NCBI RefSeq assembly: GCF_009831115.1
Contig: NZ_WUUK01000005.1
Location: 62,001 to 126,000, forward strand
From: Salinicoccus hispanicus
Lineage (GTDB): Bacteria > Bacillota > Bacilli > Staphylococcales > Salinicoccaceae
Length of the DNA: 64,000 nucleotides
Direction: 5' to 3'
Shown: one piece after another, positions 1-8,657 of the stretch
Layout: each line of letters begins with the position of its first letter
Position numbering within the stretch: the stretch's first letter is position 1
The notes under the pieces: model-generated
The model's input: the letters and a program-made list of their open reading frames with translations, nothing else
The model's database searches: none
Told to the model about the DNA's origin: nothing
Made by a program: the position numbers and the translations under genes

Positions 1-640
1 GCGTCTGTGTGGATACTTCTGCCGTATCAAGCCCCAGATGCTCGCATACATAGCTCTCCACCTCAGGGGGGATATTCGCGAATGTGCCGACCGCACCACT
101 CATTTTGCCGACTTCGATTTCTTTTCTGACGTTTTTGAAACGTTCAAGATTCCGCTTCATCTCCATATACCAGAGTGCCATCTTGATGCCGAAAGTCGTC
201 GGCTCTGCGTGCACACCGTGGGTCCGCCCCATCATAAGTGTCGTCTTGTGTTCGCGTGCCTTGTCGCCCAGTACTTCGATGAAGTCCAGAAGATCCTGTT
301 CGAGCAGTTCATTCGCCTGCTTGATCATATAGCTCTGCGCCGTATCGACAACATCCGTCGATGTCAGTCCATAGTGCACCCACTTCTTCTCATCACCAAG
401 CGTCTCCGATACCTGGCGTGTAAAAGCAACGACATCATGGCGTGTTTCCGCTTCTATCTCCTTGATGCGATCCACATCAATCTTTGCATTTGGGCGAATT
501 TTCTTTACTTCATCCATTGGGATGTAGCCGAGCTCGGCCCATGCTTCAGAAGCCAGGATTTCAACCTCCAGCCAGGCTTTGAATCTATTTTCTTCGGTCC
601 ATATCTGGGACATTTCCTCCCGGGAATAACGAGAAATCAT
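1..640 (-). CDS. purB: Adenylosuccinate lyase, N-terminal part (cut by window start)
   Basis: Adenylosuccinate lyase of the fumarase/aspartase superfamily acts twice in purine synthesis: SAICAR to AICAR, and adenylosuccinate to AMP, each time releasing fumarate in the cytoplasm. The visible 213 residues start [14 protein letters not shown] and carry the early substrate-binding segments [10 protein letters not shown] and [11 protein letters not shown], the latter with the conserved TH pair. The C-terminal half, with the signature loop, lies left of the window. The ATG at 640 follows AAGGAG at good spacing. It has its own promoter (TATAAT at 673-678) overlapped by predicted PurR boxes, and a terminator separates it from the upstream NETI gene. 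Identification is secure. Confidence 0.95.
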   Translation of the reverse strand, partial: MISRYSREEMSQIWTEENRFKAWLEVEILASEAWAELGYIPMDEVKKIRPNAKIDVDRIKEIEAETRHDVVAFTRQVSETLGDEKKWVHYGLTSTDVVDTAQSYMIKQANELLEQDLLDFIEVLGDKAREHKTTLMMGRTHGVHAEPTTFGIKMALWYMEMKRNLERFKNVRKEIEVGKMSGAVGTFANIPPEVESYVCEHLGLDTAEVSTQT

Positions 641-691
641 GCATACACGCTCCTTAGTATTATTTCTCCTCCATTATAACAAAACATATTA

Positions 692-735
692 AAAAACGAA
701 CATTTTTTTGAGATAAAATAAAAATGTTCGATAAA
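692..735 (-). promoter_or_regulatory. Predicted PurR operator (paired PurBoxes) over the purB promoter
   Basis: Two inverted CGAAC cores, CGAAC at 697-701 and GTTCG at 726-730, each sit in an AT-rich 13-bp context close to the Bacillus/Staphylococcus PurBox (AWWWCCGAACWWT; about 12/13 and 11/13 matches), with 18 bp between the boxes. The inner box overlaps the expected -35 position of the purB promoter, whose -10 TATAAT lies at 673-678. Known PurR operators use paired inverted boxes spaced about 16-17 bp, so repression relieved by PRPP is the likely mode. The sites are read directly; PurR binding is inferred. Confidence 0.6.
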
Positions 736-761
736 AAGACGGATAACTTAGTTATCCGTCT
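732..761 (-). terminator. Intrinsic terminator whose loop is the stop codon of the NETI gene
   Basis: On the minus strand an 11-bp perfect stem (AGACGGATAAC / GTTATCCGTCT, 737-747 with 751-761) encloses only the three bases TAA, which are the stop codon of the NETI gene, and is followed by TTTTT. The last codons of the protein therefore form the upstream arm. It separates the yebE-NETI transcript from purB. Confidence 0.85.
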
Positions 762-945
762 GGCTTTCAACTCTTTTTCCTTCAAATATGATTTCCTGGT
801 GATCAACAACGCGTTCTCCATCCCTTTCGATGAAGACCGGCTGCTCCATGCGCCGAACGGGCTGGTAGCCTTCCCCGCGCATTCTTTCGAGACACTCACC
901 CAGTGATTCATTCTCCGCCACTTTAAACTTTTTCTTTTTCGGCAT
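748..945 (-). CDS. NETI motif-containing small protein (YebG-like)
   Basis: A 65-residue protein of the NETI-motif family found near pur genes in Bacillales (yebG in B. subtilis, next to yebE and purE). It starts [22 protein letters not shown] and ends with a region rich in charged residues. Function is unknown in the family. It overlaps the upstream UPF0316 gene by 23 bp, so the two are co-transcribed and probably translationally coupled. Its stop codon lies inside the transcription terminator hairpin. The conserved order (UPF0316, NETI, purB) supports it being a real gene despite its size. Confidence 0.85.
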   Translation of the reverse strand: MPKKKKFKVAENESLGECLERMRGEGYQPVRRMEQPVFIERDGERVVDHQEIIFEGKRVESQTDN

Positions 946-1567
946 TTCTTTCCTCTTCCAATTCCCTTGCTTCAGAGATTTCTTCCAGTACTTCTTCTAC
1001 ATTTTCAGGCTGGTAGTTCTTGAGACGTTTGCGTCTGACGCCCTTCGTCCAGAAACCGCCGGTGATGTTTTTAGGTTCGTGTGTGATAATGAACGCTTTC
1101 TCGTCAAGTTCCTTGATGGTATCGATCAGTTTACGCTCATATTTTCTTGGTGTAAGTATCTGCAATGTCGTCCGTTCACCGTCACGGCCATACTGATAGC
1201 CGTGTGTCACGCCATAACCAAGATCCCGGATGTTCGTCGGGAGATCCTTGTCCTTTTCCGAGGTGATTACGTTGACGACGAGATATCCGAGTGCCAGTTT
1301 CTCTTCTATTCTAAGACCGACCAGTATACCGGCACCGAAACCGAGTGCATATGCGACGACATTCTGGAACTGGTCGAGATTTTCGAGTACCAGACCCAGC
1401 CCGATGACATATACGAACGTTTCAAGGATACTGAAACCTGCTGCTGTGTATCGATACCCTTTCAATGTAGAGATGGTACGCATTGTAAGGAAGCTGACAT
1501 ATACGATGTTCACTATGAAGATGACCAGTACCATCAGCCAGGGGTTTTGTGATATGGCTGTTATCAT
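923..1567 (-). CDS. UPF0316 membrane protein with DUF2179 domain (YebE-like)
   Basis: A 214-residue inner membrane protein of the UPF0316 family. Three hydrophobic segments fill roughly residues 8-90, then a soluble DUF2179-type domain (about 95-170, containing [17 protein letters not shown] and [13 protein letters not shown]) and a charged tail rich in Glu. The DUF2179 fold is shared with YitT-type proteins and has been suggested to bind a ligand, but no activity is established. It forms a two-gene unit with the NETI gene, overlapping it by 23 bp. The position between nadE and purB matches other Staphylococcaceae. Confidence 0.85.
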   Translation of the reverse strand: MITAISQNPWLMVLVIFIVNIVYVSFLTMRTISTLKGYRYTAAGFSILETFVYVIGLGLVLENLDQFQNVVAYALGFGAGILVGLRIEEKLALGYLVVNVITSEKDKDLPTNIRDLGYGVTHGYQYGRDGERTTLQILTPRKYERKLIDTIKELDEKAFIITHEPKNITGGFWTKGVRRKRLKNYQPENVEEVLEEISEARELEEERNAEKEKV

Positions 1568-1616
1568 TCGATTCTACCTTTCCTGAGCGAGAGTATATCT
1601 TTTCTGCTGTTCAAAA

Positions 1617-2462
1617 CTACTGTTCTTCCTGCTGCGCTTCATATGCAGGCTTGTTGTAGCGGTTATATGGCTGGTCCCGCTTGTGCTGGGTCTTCTTGTA
1701 CCATTTGACGATCGTGTCATAATCCGATTCTGACACTTCCTTGCCTTCCAGGAAGTCATCGATCGCATTATAGCTGACACCAAGTGCCTCCTCATCGCTG
1801 ATGAGCGGCCTGTCGTCTTCAAGATCCGCCGTCGGCACTTTATTCGCCAGATGATCAGGTGCCCCGAGATGATCGAGCAGCATCTTGCCCTGACGCTTGT
1901 TCAGTCCGAACAGAGGAACCAGGTCGGCTGCCCCGTCGCCGAATTTCGTATAGAAGCCGGTGATGGCTTCCGCCGGATGATCCGTTCCAAGAACAACACC
2001 ATCTGTGGAAGCAGCCACCGCATACTGTGCCTTCATTCTTTCACGTGCTTTTTCATTGCCTTCGACGAAGTCGCTCAGTACGTAGCCCGCTTCCTTGAGA
2101 GATGCCACACTGCGCTCGACATTCGGACGGATATTGATTGTTGCGGTATGTGTCGGCTGGATGTATTCGATGGCATCGAGCGCATCCTGTTCATCATTCT
2201 GTTCACCGTACGGCAGACGCAGTGCATGGAACGCGTAGCCGCCATCCGTCTCCTCGTTCAGTTCATCGACTGCCATCTGGGCGAGCTTGCCGAGCAGCGT
2301 GGAGTCCTGGCCACCGGAAATTCCGAGTACAAAAGACTTGATGAATGTATAGTTCTTTACGTAGTCCTTCATGAAATCGATGATTTCCCTGACTTCCTCT
2401 GCAGGATCGATTTCAGGCTTTACGTGGAATTCTTTCAGAATCTCTGCTTGCAATGGTTTCAT
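1617..2462 (-). CDS. nadE: NH3-dependent NAD+ synthetase
   Basis: Catalyses the last step of NAD synthesis, ATP-dependent amidation of nicotinate adenine dinucleotide with ammonia. The 281-residue length fits the single-domain ammonia-dependent enzyme (about 272-275) without a glutaminase domain. The N-type ATP pyrophosphatase P-loop SGGQDST is at residues 49-55, and [23 protein letters not shown] in the second half is the conserved substrate/Mg region. It lies 6 bp downstream of pncB, so nicotinate is converted to NaMN and finally NAD by products of one operon. The end of the gene is followed within 50 bp by the yebE start. Confidence 0.95.
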   Translation of the reverse strand: MKPLQAEILKEFHVKPEIDPAEEVREIIDFMKDYVKNYTFIKSFVLGISGGQDSTLLGKLAQMAVDELNEETDGGYAFHALRLPYGEQNDEQDALDAIEYIQPTHTATINIRPNVERSVASLKEAGYVLSDFVEGNEKARERMKAQYAVAASTDGVVLGTDHPAEAITGFYTKFGDGAADLVPLFGLNKRQGKMLLDHLGAPDHLANKVPTADLEDDRPLISDEEALGVSYNAIDDFLEGKEVSESDYDTIVKWYKKTQHKRDQPYNRYNKPAYEAQQEEQ

Positions 2463-2468
2463 TTCATA

Positions 2469-3920
2469 TCACTCCAATGTTTTATTACTTGCTTCTTCAA
2501 TAAGGTCCTGCTTGATCTGCCATAATGCCTTCGAGAGGTCGACCGGATACTCTTCAGGATTCAGGAAACGCTTGTACTCCTCCCACAGCAGGTTGAGCCC
2601 CTGTTCATGGCGCTGTTTCATCATATCGATGCTTTCCGCTTCATAGACGCATTCTCCATCAATGAAGATATCCTTCATCAGTTCCACCATATCATAGGAG
2701 CGGATGAGCTTGCGTTTCATCGGATGAATCGGATGGAACATGAGCAATGGCGCATCCTCCTCTATCTCTTCCCCAAAATGCGTAATATATTCACCTTCCG
2801 ACATGCCGGTATTACGGTTGATGATGCGATGGATATTCTTTTTCCCGGGTGTGGTCACTTTTTCCGGATTGCCGGAGATCTTGATGCGGTTCTCAAGCTC
2901 CCCATTTTCATTCTCTATGGCGACAAGCTTGTATACTGCGCCGAGCGCAGGCTGTTCGTAGGCTGTGATCAGCTTGGTGCCGATACCCCAGCTGTCAACC
3001 TTTGCCCCCTGGGACAGGAGGGAGAGTATCGTCACTTCGTCAAGATCATTCGAAACGATGATCTTGGCATCGTGGAACCCGGCTGCATCGAGCATCTTCC
3101 TTGCTTCTTTCGACAGGTAGGCGATATCGCCGGAGTCGAGCCGGATGCCGATGAAATTGATCTTGTCGCCGTATTCCTGCGCCACCTTGATGGCATTCGG
3201 CACACCGGATTTCAATGTATCAAAAGTATCCACCAGGAAGACGCAGTTCTCATGGGTGTCGGCATAGGCCTTGAACGCCTCATAGTCATCTCCGTATGCC
3301 TGGACCATCGCATGTGCATGTGTACCGCTTGCCTCGAGACCGAACAGCTTCGCTGCCCTCACATTGCTCGTACCGTCGAATCCACCGATGATGGCAGCGC
3401 GTGCGCCCCAGAGTGCCGCATCGAATTCATGGGCGCGGCGTGTACCGAATTCCATCAATCTGCTGTCGGGTACGATCTGACGGATCCTGCTCGCCTTCGT
3501 GGCAATGAGTGTCTGGAAATTGACGATGTTGAGAAGCGCCGTCTCCACGAGCTGCGCCTCGATGATCGGTGCTTCCACCTGTACCAGCGGCATATTGGAG
3601 AAGACGATCTCACCTTCCTGTACCGCCCGCACTTTGCCGGTAAAGCGCAGATCCCGAAGATATGCCAGGAAGTCCTCGTCATATCCGATCGATCGCAGGT
3701 ATTCGATGTCGGAAGCCTGGAATTTCAGGTTCCTGAGGTAATCGATGATGCGCTCGAGGCCTGCGAATACGGCATATCCATTGCCGAACGGCATACTTCT
3801 GAAATAGAGATCGAATACCGCTGTACGACCTTCCAGACCTTGTTCCAGGTAGGTTTTACCCATATTTATCTGATATAGATCGGTGTGCAGCATAAAACTG
3901 TCATCTTCAAATTGATACAT
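2469..3920 (-). CDS. pncB: Nicotinate phosphoribosyltransferase
   Basis: Converts nicotinate, PRPP and ATP to nicotinate mononucleotide, the entry of the Preiss-Handler salvage route. The chosen start gives 483 residues beginning MYQFEDDSFMLHTDLYQINM, which matches the family N-terminus; an upstream ATG at 3992 would add 24 residues without a ribosome binding site, whereas GGAGGG lies about 10 bases before 3920. Conserved segments include EFGTRRAHEFDAA, the GTSNVRAAKLFG loop and the IGIRLDSGDI active-site strand. First gene of the pncB-nadE operon. The divergent strand carries pncA 1.3 kb away, so nicotinamide salvage is complete locally. Confidence 0.93.
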   Translation of the reverse strand: MYQFEDDSFMLHTDLYQINMGKTYLEQGLEGRTAVFDLYFRSMPFGNGYAVFAGLERIIDYLRNLKFQASDIEYLRSIGYDEDFLAYLRDLRFTGKVRAVQEGEIVFSNMPLVQVEAPIIEAQLVETALLNIVNFQTLIATKASRIRQIVPDSRLMEFGTRRAHEFDAALWGARAAIIGGFDGTSNVRAAKLFGLEASGTHAHAMVQAYGDDYEAFKAYADTHENCVFLVDTFDTLKSGVPNAIKVAQEYGDKINFIGIRLDSGDIAYLSKEARKMLDAAGFHDAKIIVSNDLDEVTILSLLSQGAKVDSWGIGTKLITAYEQPALGAVYKLVAIENENGELENRIKISGNPEKVTTPGKKNIHRIINRNTGMSEGEYITHFGEEIEEDAPLLMFHPIHPMKRKLIRSYDMVELMKDIFIDGECVYEAESIDMMKQRHEQGLNLLWEEYKRFLNPEEYPVDLSKALWQIKQDLIEEASNKTLE

Positions 3921-4012
3921 TTGTTCCAGTCCCTCCATGAAGTGCTGTAAATCAGTTATAATCATTCTAACACAACAATTTTTCATCAACATAACATAAC
4001 AGGAGGATTATC

Positions 4013-5194
4013 ATGAAATTCGAGAGTTTCAGGGCGCGTTTTATCGTCCTATCCCTCATTGTCTGCATATCCGGGTTCTCCCAGGGAATGCTGCTTCCCC
4101 TAATATCTTTCATCTTCGAAAACCGGGAAATCCATGCGACAATCAACGGGCTGCATGCCTCAGGTCTTTACATAGGGGTGCTTGTATCCGCCCTTTTCAT
4201 AGAAGCACCATTAAGAAAATATGGATTCAGACCAATGATCATCACCGGCGGCATCATCGTCGGCATCTGCCTGTTTCTGTTTCCGGTACTCGATTCCATA
4301 TGGATCTGGTTCCTGCTGCGCCTGCTCGTCGGCATCGGCGACAATGTGCTCCACTTCAGTACACAGACATGGCTGACCCAAAGTACCCCACAGCACAAAC
4401 TGGGCAAGGTCATTGCATTCTACGGGCTGTTCTTTTCACTCGGCTTCATGGTCGGACCGAAAGTCAGTGAACTCGTCACCATCTGGGAGCCGCTGCCGTT
4501 TCTCGTCTCCGGCGTTCTCACCATGATCGGCTGGCCGCTCATCTTCCTATTGAGGGGCGCTGAAAATGCAAAACCGATCGAATCCGGTGTGCCGGTGACG
4601 GTCTTCAACACCTTCAAGAACTTCAAGGCTGTCCTCAGAACAAGCTGGATCGCTTTTCTGTTCCCGATGCTCTTCGGCATCTTCGAAGCTTCCCTGAACA
4701 GCAATTTCCCGGTATTCGCCATCCGGAATGATTTTGAACTGTCGGATATTACATGGATTCTGCCGGCATTCAGTTTCGGTGCCATACTTCTGCAGGTGCC
4801 GATCGGTGCGCTTGGTGACAGGATCGGGCGCAGCCGTCTCATCTCGGTGCTCCTTGCCCTCGGTGCATTTACCTTCTTCTTCATGGAAGTGTTCAACAGC
4901 TCATTCATCATGCTGCTCCTGCTGTTTACACTGGCCGGCATATTCGTCGGCTCGATGTACTCCCTCGGCATCAGCTACATGACGGATATTACACCGAAGT
5001 TCAATCTGCCCGCCGGCAACCTGATGGCAGGCATCATGTTCAGCATCGGCAGCATCTCAGGTCCTGTCATCGGCGGCTATATCATCACTGTGACAGATGG
5101 TGCGTACTATTTCAGCTTCTTCACCGTCGCCATCGTCGTGATTCTCATATTGAACATATTGTTTATATCCAAGCGCAGTACTATGGCACAATAG
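4013..5194 (+). CDS. MFS transporter, YfkF-like
   Basis: A 393-residue major facilitator with about 12 hydrophobic segments. The loop between TM2 and TM3 region (APLRKYGFRPMIITGG) and the matching loop in the second half (GALGDRIGRSRLI) carry the positively charged MFS motif A. AGGAGG lies 8 bases before the ATG. It resembles drug/sugar efflux members such as B. subtilis YfkF, but the substrate cannot be read from sequence. It is transcribed with pncA (47 bp gap) and sits divergent from pncB-nadE, so a role in transport of a pyridine compound is a possibility, not a conclusion. Confidence 0.8.
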   Translation: MKFESFRARFIVLSLIVCISGFSQGMLLPLISFIFENREIHATINGLHASGLYIGVLVSALFIEAPLRKYGFRPMIITGGIIVGICLFLFPVLDSIWIWFLLRLLVGIGDNVLHFSTQTWLTQSTPQHKLGKVIAFYGLFFSLGFMVGPKVSELVTIWEPLPFLVSGVLTMIGWPLIFLLRGAENAKPIESGVPVTVFNTFKNFKAVLRTSWIAFLFPMLFGIFEASLNSNFPVFAIRNDFELSDITWILPAFSFGAILLQVPIGALGDRIGRSRLISVLLALGAFTFFFMEVFNSSFIMLLLLFTLAGIFVGSMYSLGISYMTDITPKFNLPAGNLMAGIMFSIGSISGPVIGGYIITVTDGAYYFSFFTVAIVVILILNILFISKRSTMAQ

Positions 5195-5241
5195 AACCAC
5201 GTACAGCTATCATAAACACCGAGAACAAAGGAGGAAAATGA

Positions 5242-5793
5242 ATGAACAACGCACTGCTTGTCATCGACTATTCTTATGATTTTGCTGCACCGGAAGGCAG
5301 ATTGACTGCCGGAGAAGCAGCCCAGGCCATTGAAGCAGCACTCATCCAGAAGATCAGAACATCATACGAATCGGGCATCCCCATCTTCTTCATGATGGAT
5401 CTTCATTTTGATGATGACGGACTGCACCCCGAATCGAAGCTGTTTCCACCGCATAACATCGAAGGCACAGGTGGCCGTGAGCTGTATGGGGAAGTCCGCG
5501 ACCTCCATCAGCAGATCAGGGACTCCCCGAACGTCTTTTTCATCGATAAGAGGCGCTACAGCTCTTTTGCCGGCACGCCACTCCATCAGCTGCTGCTGGA
5601 AAGAAAAATCGATACCGTGACACTGACCGGTCTCGTGACCGACATCTGCATCATGCACACAGCGGTGGATGCCTATAATTTCGGCTACGACATCATCGTC
5701 CCCGCGTCCTGTACGGCATCATTCAATCCGCCTGCGCATGATATGGCACTCGAGCATTTCAAAAATGCCCTCGGTGCGACTGTAGAACCGTAG
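5242..5793 (+). CDS. pncA: Nicotinamidase (cysteine hydrolase, isochorismatase fold)
   Basis: Hydrolyses nicotinamide to nicotinate and ammonia, feeding pncB. The 183-residue protein shows the PncA catalytic triad Asp9 (LVIDY), Lys103 (DKRRYSSFAGT) and Cys136 (VTDICIMHTAVDA), the cis-peptide TG-V-T-D-I-C neighbourhood, and probable metal ligands Asp53, His55 and His71 (FPPHN). It is close in plan to B. subtilis YueJ/PncA. GGAGG precedes the start by 8 bases. Together with pncB and nadE on the opposite strand it completes the route from nicotinamide to NAD, which makes the nicotinamidase call stronger than a generic isochorismatase call. Confidence 0.9.
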   Translation: MNNALLVIDYSYDFAAPEGRLTAGEAAQAIEAALIQKIRTSYESGIPIFFMMDLHFDDDGLHPESKLFPPHNIEGTGGRELYGEVRDLHQQIRDSPNVFFIDKRRYSSFAGTPLHQLLLERKIDTVTLTGLVTDICIMHTAVDAYNFGYDIIVPASCTASFNPPAHDMALEHFKNALGATVEP

Positions 5794-5857
5794 AAGGATG
5801 AATACTTCAGTGATAAAATGGGAAAAGTAATAACATAACCAAAGGAGAATGAACATT

Positions 5858-6781
5858 ATGACTCAAACTAAAATTTTCGGGCACCAGAATCCGGATACGG
5901 ACACTATCACTTCAGCAATTGTCACGGCAGACATCGAGCAGCAGCTCGGCAATGATGCAGCCCCCTACCGCCTTGGTGAGATCGGTGCTGAAACGGAACA
6001 TGCGCTCAACCACTTTGGTGTCAAAGCCCCTGAACTGCTCGAGTCGCTTGAAGATGGCGCCGAGGTCATCCTCGTCGACCATAATGAATTCCAGCAGTCG
6101 GCACGGAATATCGAAAAGGCGAATATCCTTAAAGTGTACGATCACCACAGGATTGCCAACTTCCAGACAGAAGCCCCGCTCTTCTATCGTGCAGAGCCTG
6201 TCGGATGCACCGCAACCATCCTGAAGAAAGTATACGAGGAGAATGACCTGCTGATTTCAAAGGAGATGGCCGGGCTCATGCTTTCCGCCATCATCTCCGA
6301 TACGCTGCTGTTCAAATCACCGACGACAACGGAAGCTGATAGAACAGCTGCACAGGCACTCGCCGAGATGGCGGATGTAGATCCTGAAAGCTATGGCACC
6401 GAAATGCTCAAAGCAGGCGCATCGACGAAAGACAAGTCAGCTGACGCACTGATTACCGCGGATGCCAAATCCTTTGAGATGGGTCAAAGAACGACACGCA
6501 TTGCACAGATCAACGTCGTCGATGTGGACGAAGTATTCGACAGAAGAGATGAGCTGGAAAATGCAATCAATCATCAGATTGAACAGGAAGGCTACGACCT
6601 GTTTGTACTCGTTGTGACCGACATTCTGAATTCCAATTCAAGAATACTTGCACTTGGCACAGAAGCACAGTCTGTGGAAAAGGCATTTGATGTTGCACTG
6701 GACGAGAATTCAGCAATTCTTGAAGGGGTCGTTTCCCGTAAGAAGCAGGTTGTACCACAAATTACTAAAGCATTGTCATAA
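5858..6781 (+). CDS. ppaC: Manganese-dependent inorganic pyrophosphatase
   Basis: Family II pyrophosphatase of the DHH superfamily; hydrolyses cytoplasmic pyrophosphate and pulls PPi-releasing steps such as NaMN and NAD formation. With the start at 5858 (307 residues) the metal ligands are His9, Asp13 and Asp15 (GHQNPDTD), Asp74-His75 (VDHNE) and the Asp95-His96-His97 motif. The C-terminal DHHA2 domain ends with SRKKQVVPQI, the conserved substrate-binding RKK. An ATG 9 bases upstream is only 1 base from AAAGGAG, so the second ATG, 10 bases away, is preferred. Length agrees with the family (about 309). Confidence 0.96.
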   Translation: MTQTKIFGHQNPDTDTITSAIVTADIEQQLGNDAAPYRLGEIGAETEHALNHFGVKAPELLESLEDGAEVILVDHNEFQQSARNIEKANILKVYDHHRIANFQTEAPLFYRAEPVGCTATILKKVYEENDLLISKEMAGLMLSAIISDTLLFKSPTTTEADRTAAQALAEMADVDPESYGTEMLKAGASTKDKSADALITADAKSFEMGQRTTRIAQINVVDVDEVFDRRDELENAINHQIEQEGYDLFVLVVTDILNSNSRILALGTEAQSVEKAFDVALDENSAILEGVVSRKKQVVPQITKALS

Positions 6782-6797
6782 ATAAGGAGGCAGAAAC

Positions 6798-7061
6798 ATG
6801 CTGAAAAAAGAGGCAGGCAGACTTTACCTGGAAGAAGGACATGATGTCATCGCTGAACTCATCTATACGGAGACTGACGAATATTACGATGTGACGAGCA
6901 CGTATACAAGACCAGAGCACAGAAATAGAGGACTGGCCCGCGACCTTGTTGATGAAATCGTGGAAATGGCACGTGAAGACGACAAGAAGGTCCAGCCGAC
7001 ATGTCCATACGTCGCCTTTGCCATTCGTGATTCAAGCTATGACGATATAAAAATAAAATAG
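6798..7061 (+). CDS. Small GNAT-family N-acetyltransferase (YjdJ-like)
   Basis: An 87-residue single-domain protein of the YjdJ/Acetyltransf_CG type, a minimal GNAT fold. The acetyl-CoA pyrophosphate loop is seen as RPEHRNRGLARDLVD (about residues 38-52), and CPYVAFAI near the end is the family's C-terminal strand. The substrate is unknown. It follows ppaC by 16 bp and ends at a strong bidirectional terminator, so it is the last gene of the pncA-ppaC side or of a ppaC-led transcript. AAGGAGG precedes the ATG. Confidence 0.85.
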   Translation: MLKKEAGRLYLEEGHDVIAELIYTETDEYYDVTSTYTRPEHRNRGLARDLVDEIVEMAREDDKKVQPTCPYVAFAIRDSSYDDIKIK

Positions 7062-7065
7062 GCAT

Positions 7066-7101
7066 CAAAATACCCCGCCACTTTCGTGGCGGGGTATTTT
7101 G
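7066..7101. terminator. Bidirectional intrinsic terminator
   Basis: A perfect 16-bp inverted repeat (7066-7081 with 7086-7101) around a TTTC loop, with a GC-rich core CCCCGCCAC and A/T flanks on both sides. It closes the ppaC-GNAT transcript and can also stop the convergent one. Confidence 0.9.
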
Positions 7102-7200
7102 ATGGAAGGAATTCCAAAAATAATAGTTGAAAGAATGAAAAAATGGTATGTCTAAATACTAACACCAGTTTTCTGAAAAATCAATATTATCTGGTTATTT

Positions 7201-7494
7201 TTATTCATTAAATATTTTACTTATTACACTTTCTTTGCCTGTTTCAAGCCGCTCCTTTGAACACCCATCCTCAATCTGGTAGCCGAGCGTTTCAGTCGCT
7301 CTGGAAAATGAGACTTCATCGAGGTAGTTTGTCGTCTCTGCCTGATCGAAACATCCGGGATGGAAGATTTCCTTCAGGGTATGATCGACAATCACGCGTT
7401 CCGATCTGCTTGTCCGGTCTGCCAGAGGCAGGAGCAGCAGAAGGACAGCAACCAGCATGAGGACAAGGAGGATCCATATGCCTTTTCTACTCAT
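7201..7494 (-). CDS. Hypothetical single-pass membrane protein
   Basis: A 97-residue open frame with a strong N-terminal hydrophobic segment (about residues 5-25, ILLVLMLVAVLLLLLPLA) after a short basic start, followed by a soluble tail. It begins at the base next to the lactonase stop codon, so coupling with that gene is likely; the ribosome binding site is weak (GTCGGATTT). I do not recognise the family. The base composition of the tail is like the neighbours. It could be a real small envelope protein; the lack of a good Shine-Dalgarno site is the main doubt. Confidence 0.55.
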   Translation of the reverse strand: MSRKGIWILLVLMLVAVLLLLLPLADRTSRSERVIVDHTLKEIFHPGCFDQAETTNYLDEVSFSRATETLGYQIEDGCSKERLETGKESVISKIFNE

Positions 7495-8514
7495 CTAGAG
7501 AAATCCGACAAAGACGCCTTCCGGTGCTTCAACTTCGCCTTCCTGCCGTTCGATGGTACCGTCTTCGTTTATTTTGAATAGTACAAGATTGTGGGAACGC
7601 TCATGGGCACATATCAAATATTCCCCATCCGGCGTTACATTGAAGTCCCTCGGCCAGTCTCCATTGGTGGATTCAATCTGAATCCGCTTGAGCGACTTGC
7701 CTTCCGCTTCAATTTCAAATACGGCAATGCTGTCATGACCCCTGTTGGATACATAGATGTACTTGCCATTCGGATGTTTGCGTATGGCAGCGCCCTGGGA
7801 ATGGCCGTCGAAGGATTCAGGAAGTGCAGAGTACGTTTCCACCGGGAAGAATTCGCCGTCGTGATAGTTGGCGACAATCACTTCATTTGAAAGTTCTGTA
7901 AAGATATATGCATAGTGCCCACCGTCGCCGAAGACAAGGTGTCTTGGTCCACTGCCGGCAGCAACCTTGCTTTCAGCCACCTTTTCGAGCTTGTCGTCCT
8001 TGATTTCAAGTGTAACAATCTTATCTGCACCGAGATCGACTGCTGCAACATATTTGAGATCGGGTGTTTCGATGACAAAATGGGAGTGCGGATTATCCTG
8101 CCGTTCATGCGGTCCGTCACCTTCCACCTGGAAAACATCCAGCTGCTCGGTTACAATACCGCGTTCATCCACACGATACAGTCTGATTTCGCCTGATAGA
8201 TAGACCGCATCAACCAAGTAGTTATGATCCGATGTCAGTGTCAGATGGCATCCGGATGCCCCTTCTTCCAGGCAGTCTTCGATGAAGCGCAGTTCCCCCG
8301 TCTCAAGATCGTTGACCCCGAATGTTGCGATGCCTGCCTTTGTCTTGCCCTTCTTTACCGCATAGATGCGATCATTCTGTATATCCAGATAGGTCGCATT
8401 CGGAGTTTCCGCCGCTTCTTCTATCGAAACAAACTTGCCCGCCTCGACATCCAGTTCAAATTTGTATATTCCTTTGCCATGCTCTTTAGTATAGGTCCCA
8501 ACATACCCAATCAT
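7495..8514 (-). CDS. Lactonase family protein (6-phosphogluconolactonase type, YkgB-like)
   Basis: A 339-residue seven-bladed beta-propeller of the lactonase/Pgl family. It starts MIGYVGTYTKEHGKGIYKFEL, the typical first blade, and repeats blade motifs such as PHSHFVIETPDLKYVAAVDLG and NGKYIYVSNRGHDSI. Known members (E. coli YbhE/Pgl) hydrolyse 6-phosphogluconolactone; others act on different lactones, so the exact substrate is uncertain. No signal peptide, hence cytoplasmic. AGGAGG lies before the ATG. The pentose phosphate genes are not nearby. Downstream membrane-protein gene is contiguous. Confidence 0.85.
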   Translation of the reverse strand: MIGYVGTYTKEHGKGIYKFELDVEAGKFVSIEEAAETPNATYLDIQNDRIYAVKKGKTKAGIATFGVNDLETGELRFIEDCLEEGASGCHLTLTSDHNYLVDAVYLSGEIRLYRVDERGIVTEQLDVFQVEGDGPHERQDNPHSHFVIETPDLKYVAAVDLGADKIVTLEIKDDKLEKVAESKVAAGSGPRHLVFGDGGHYAYIFTELSNEVIVANYHDGEFFPVETYSALPESFDGHSQGAAIRKHPNGKYIYVSNRGHDSIAVFEIEAEGKSLKRIQIESTNGDWPRDFNVTPDGEYLICAHERSHNLVLFKINEDGTIERQEGEVEAPEGVFVGFL

Positions 8515-8590
8515 TGATATTCCTCCTACGCTTTTTTTATTATCTTAGCACACCAGTAACCATACCCTAAATGAAAAGAATTAATACTAC

Positions 8591-8619
8591 TTGAAATACA
8601 GAACATATGTTCGTATAAT
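8591..8619 (+). promoter_or_regulatory. SOS promoter: LexA box inside a 17-bp promoter spacer
   Basis: TTGAAA at 8591-8596 and TATAAT at 8614-8619 are separated by exactly 17 bp, and that spacer contains AGAACATATGTTCG (8600-8613), one base from the palindromic Firmicutes LexA consensus CGAACATATGTTCG. LexA bound here would block RNA polymerase directly. The promoter points at the YolD-like gene starting at 8658. All elements are read directly; LexA control is inferred from the consensus. Confidence 0.88.
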
Positions 8620-8657
8620 TGAAGTATATATATGAACAGTCAAAGAAGGGGATGCTG

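Noticed and set aside
2607-3878. A 423-residue plus-strand open frame
   Set aside because: It is antisense to pncB, which has family motifs and ribosome site; the plus frame has no recognisable domain and is a codon-bias shadow.
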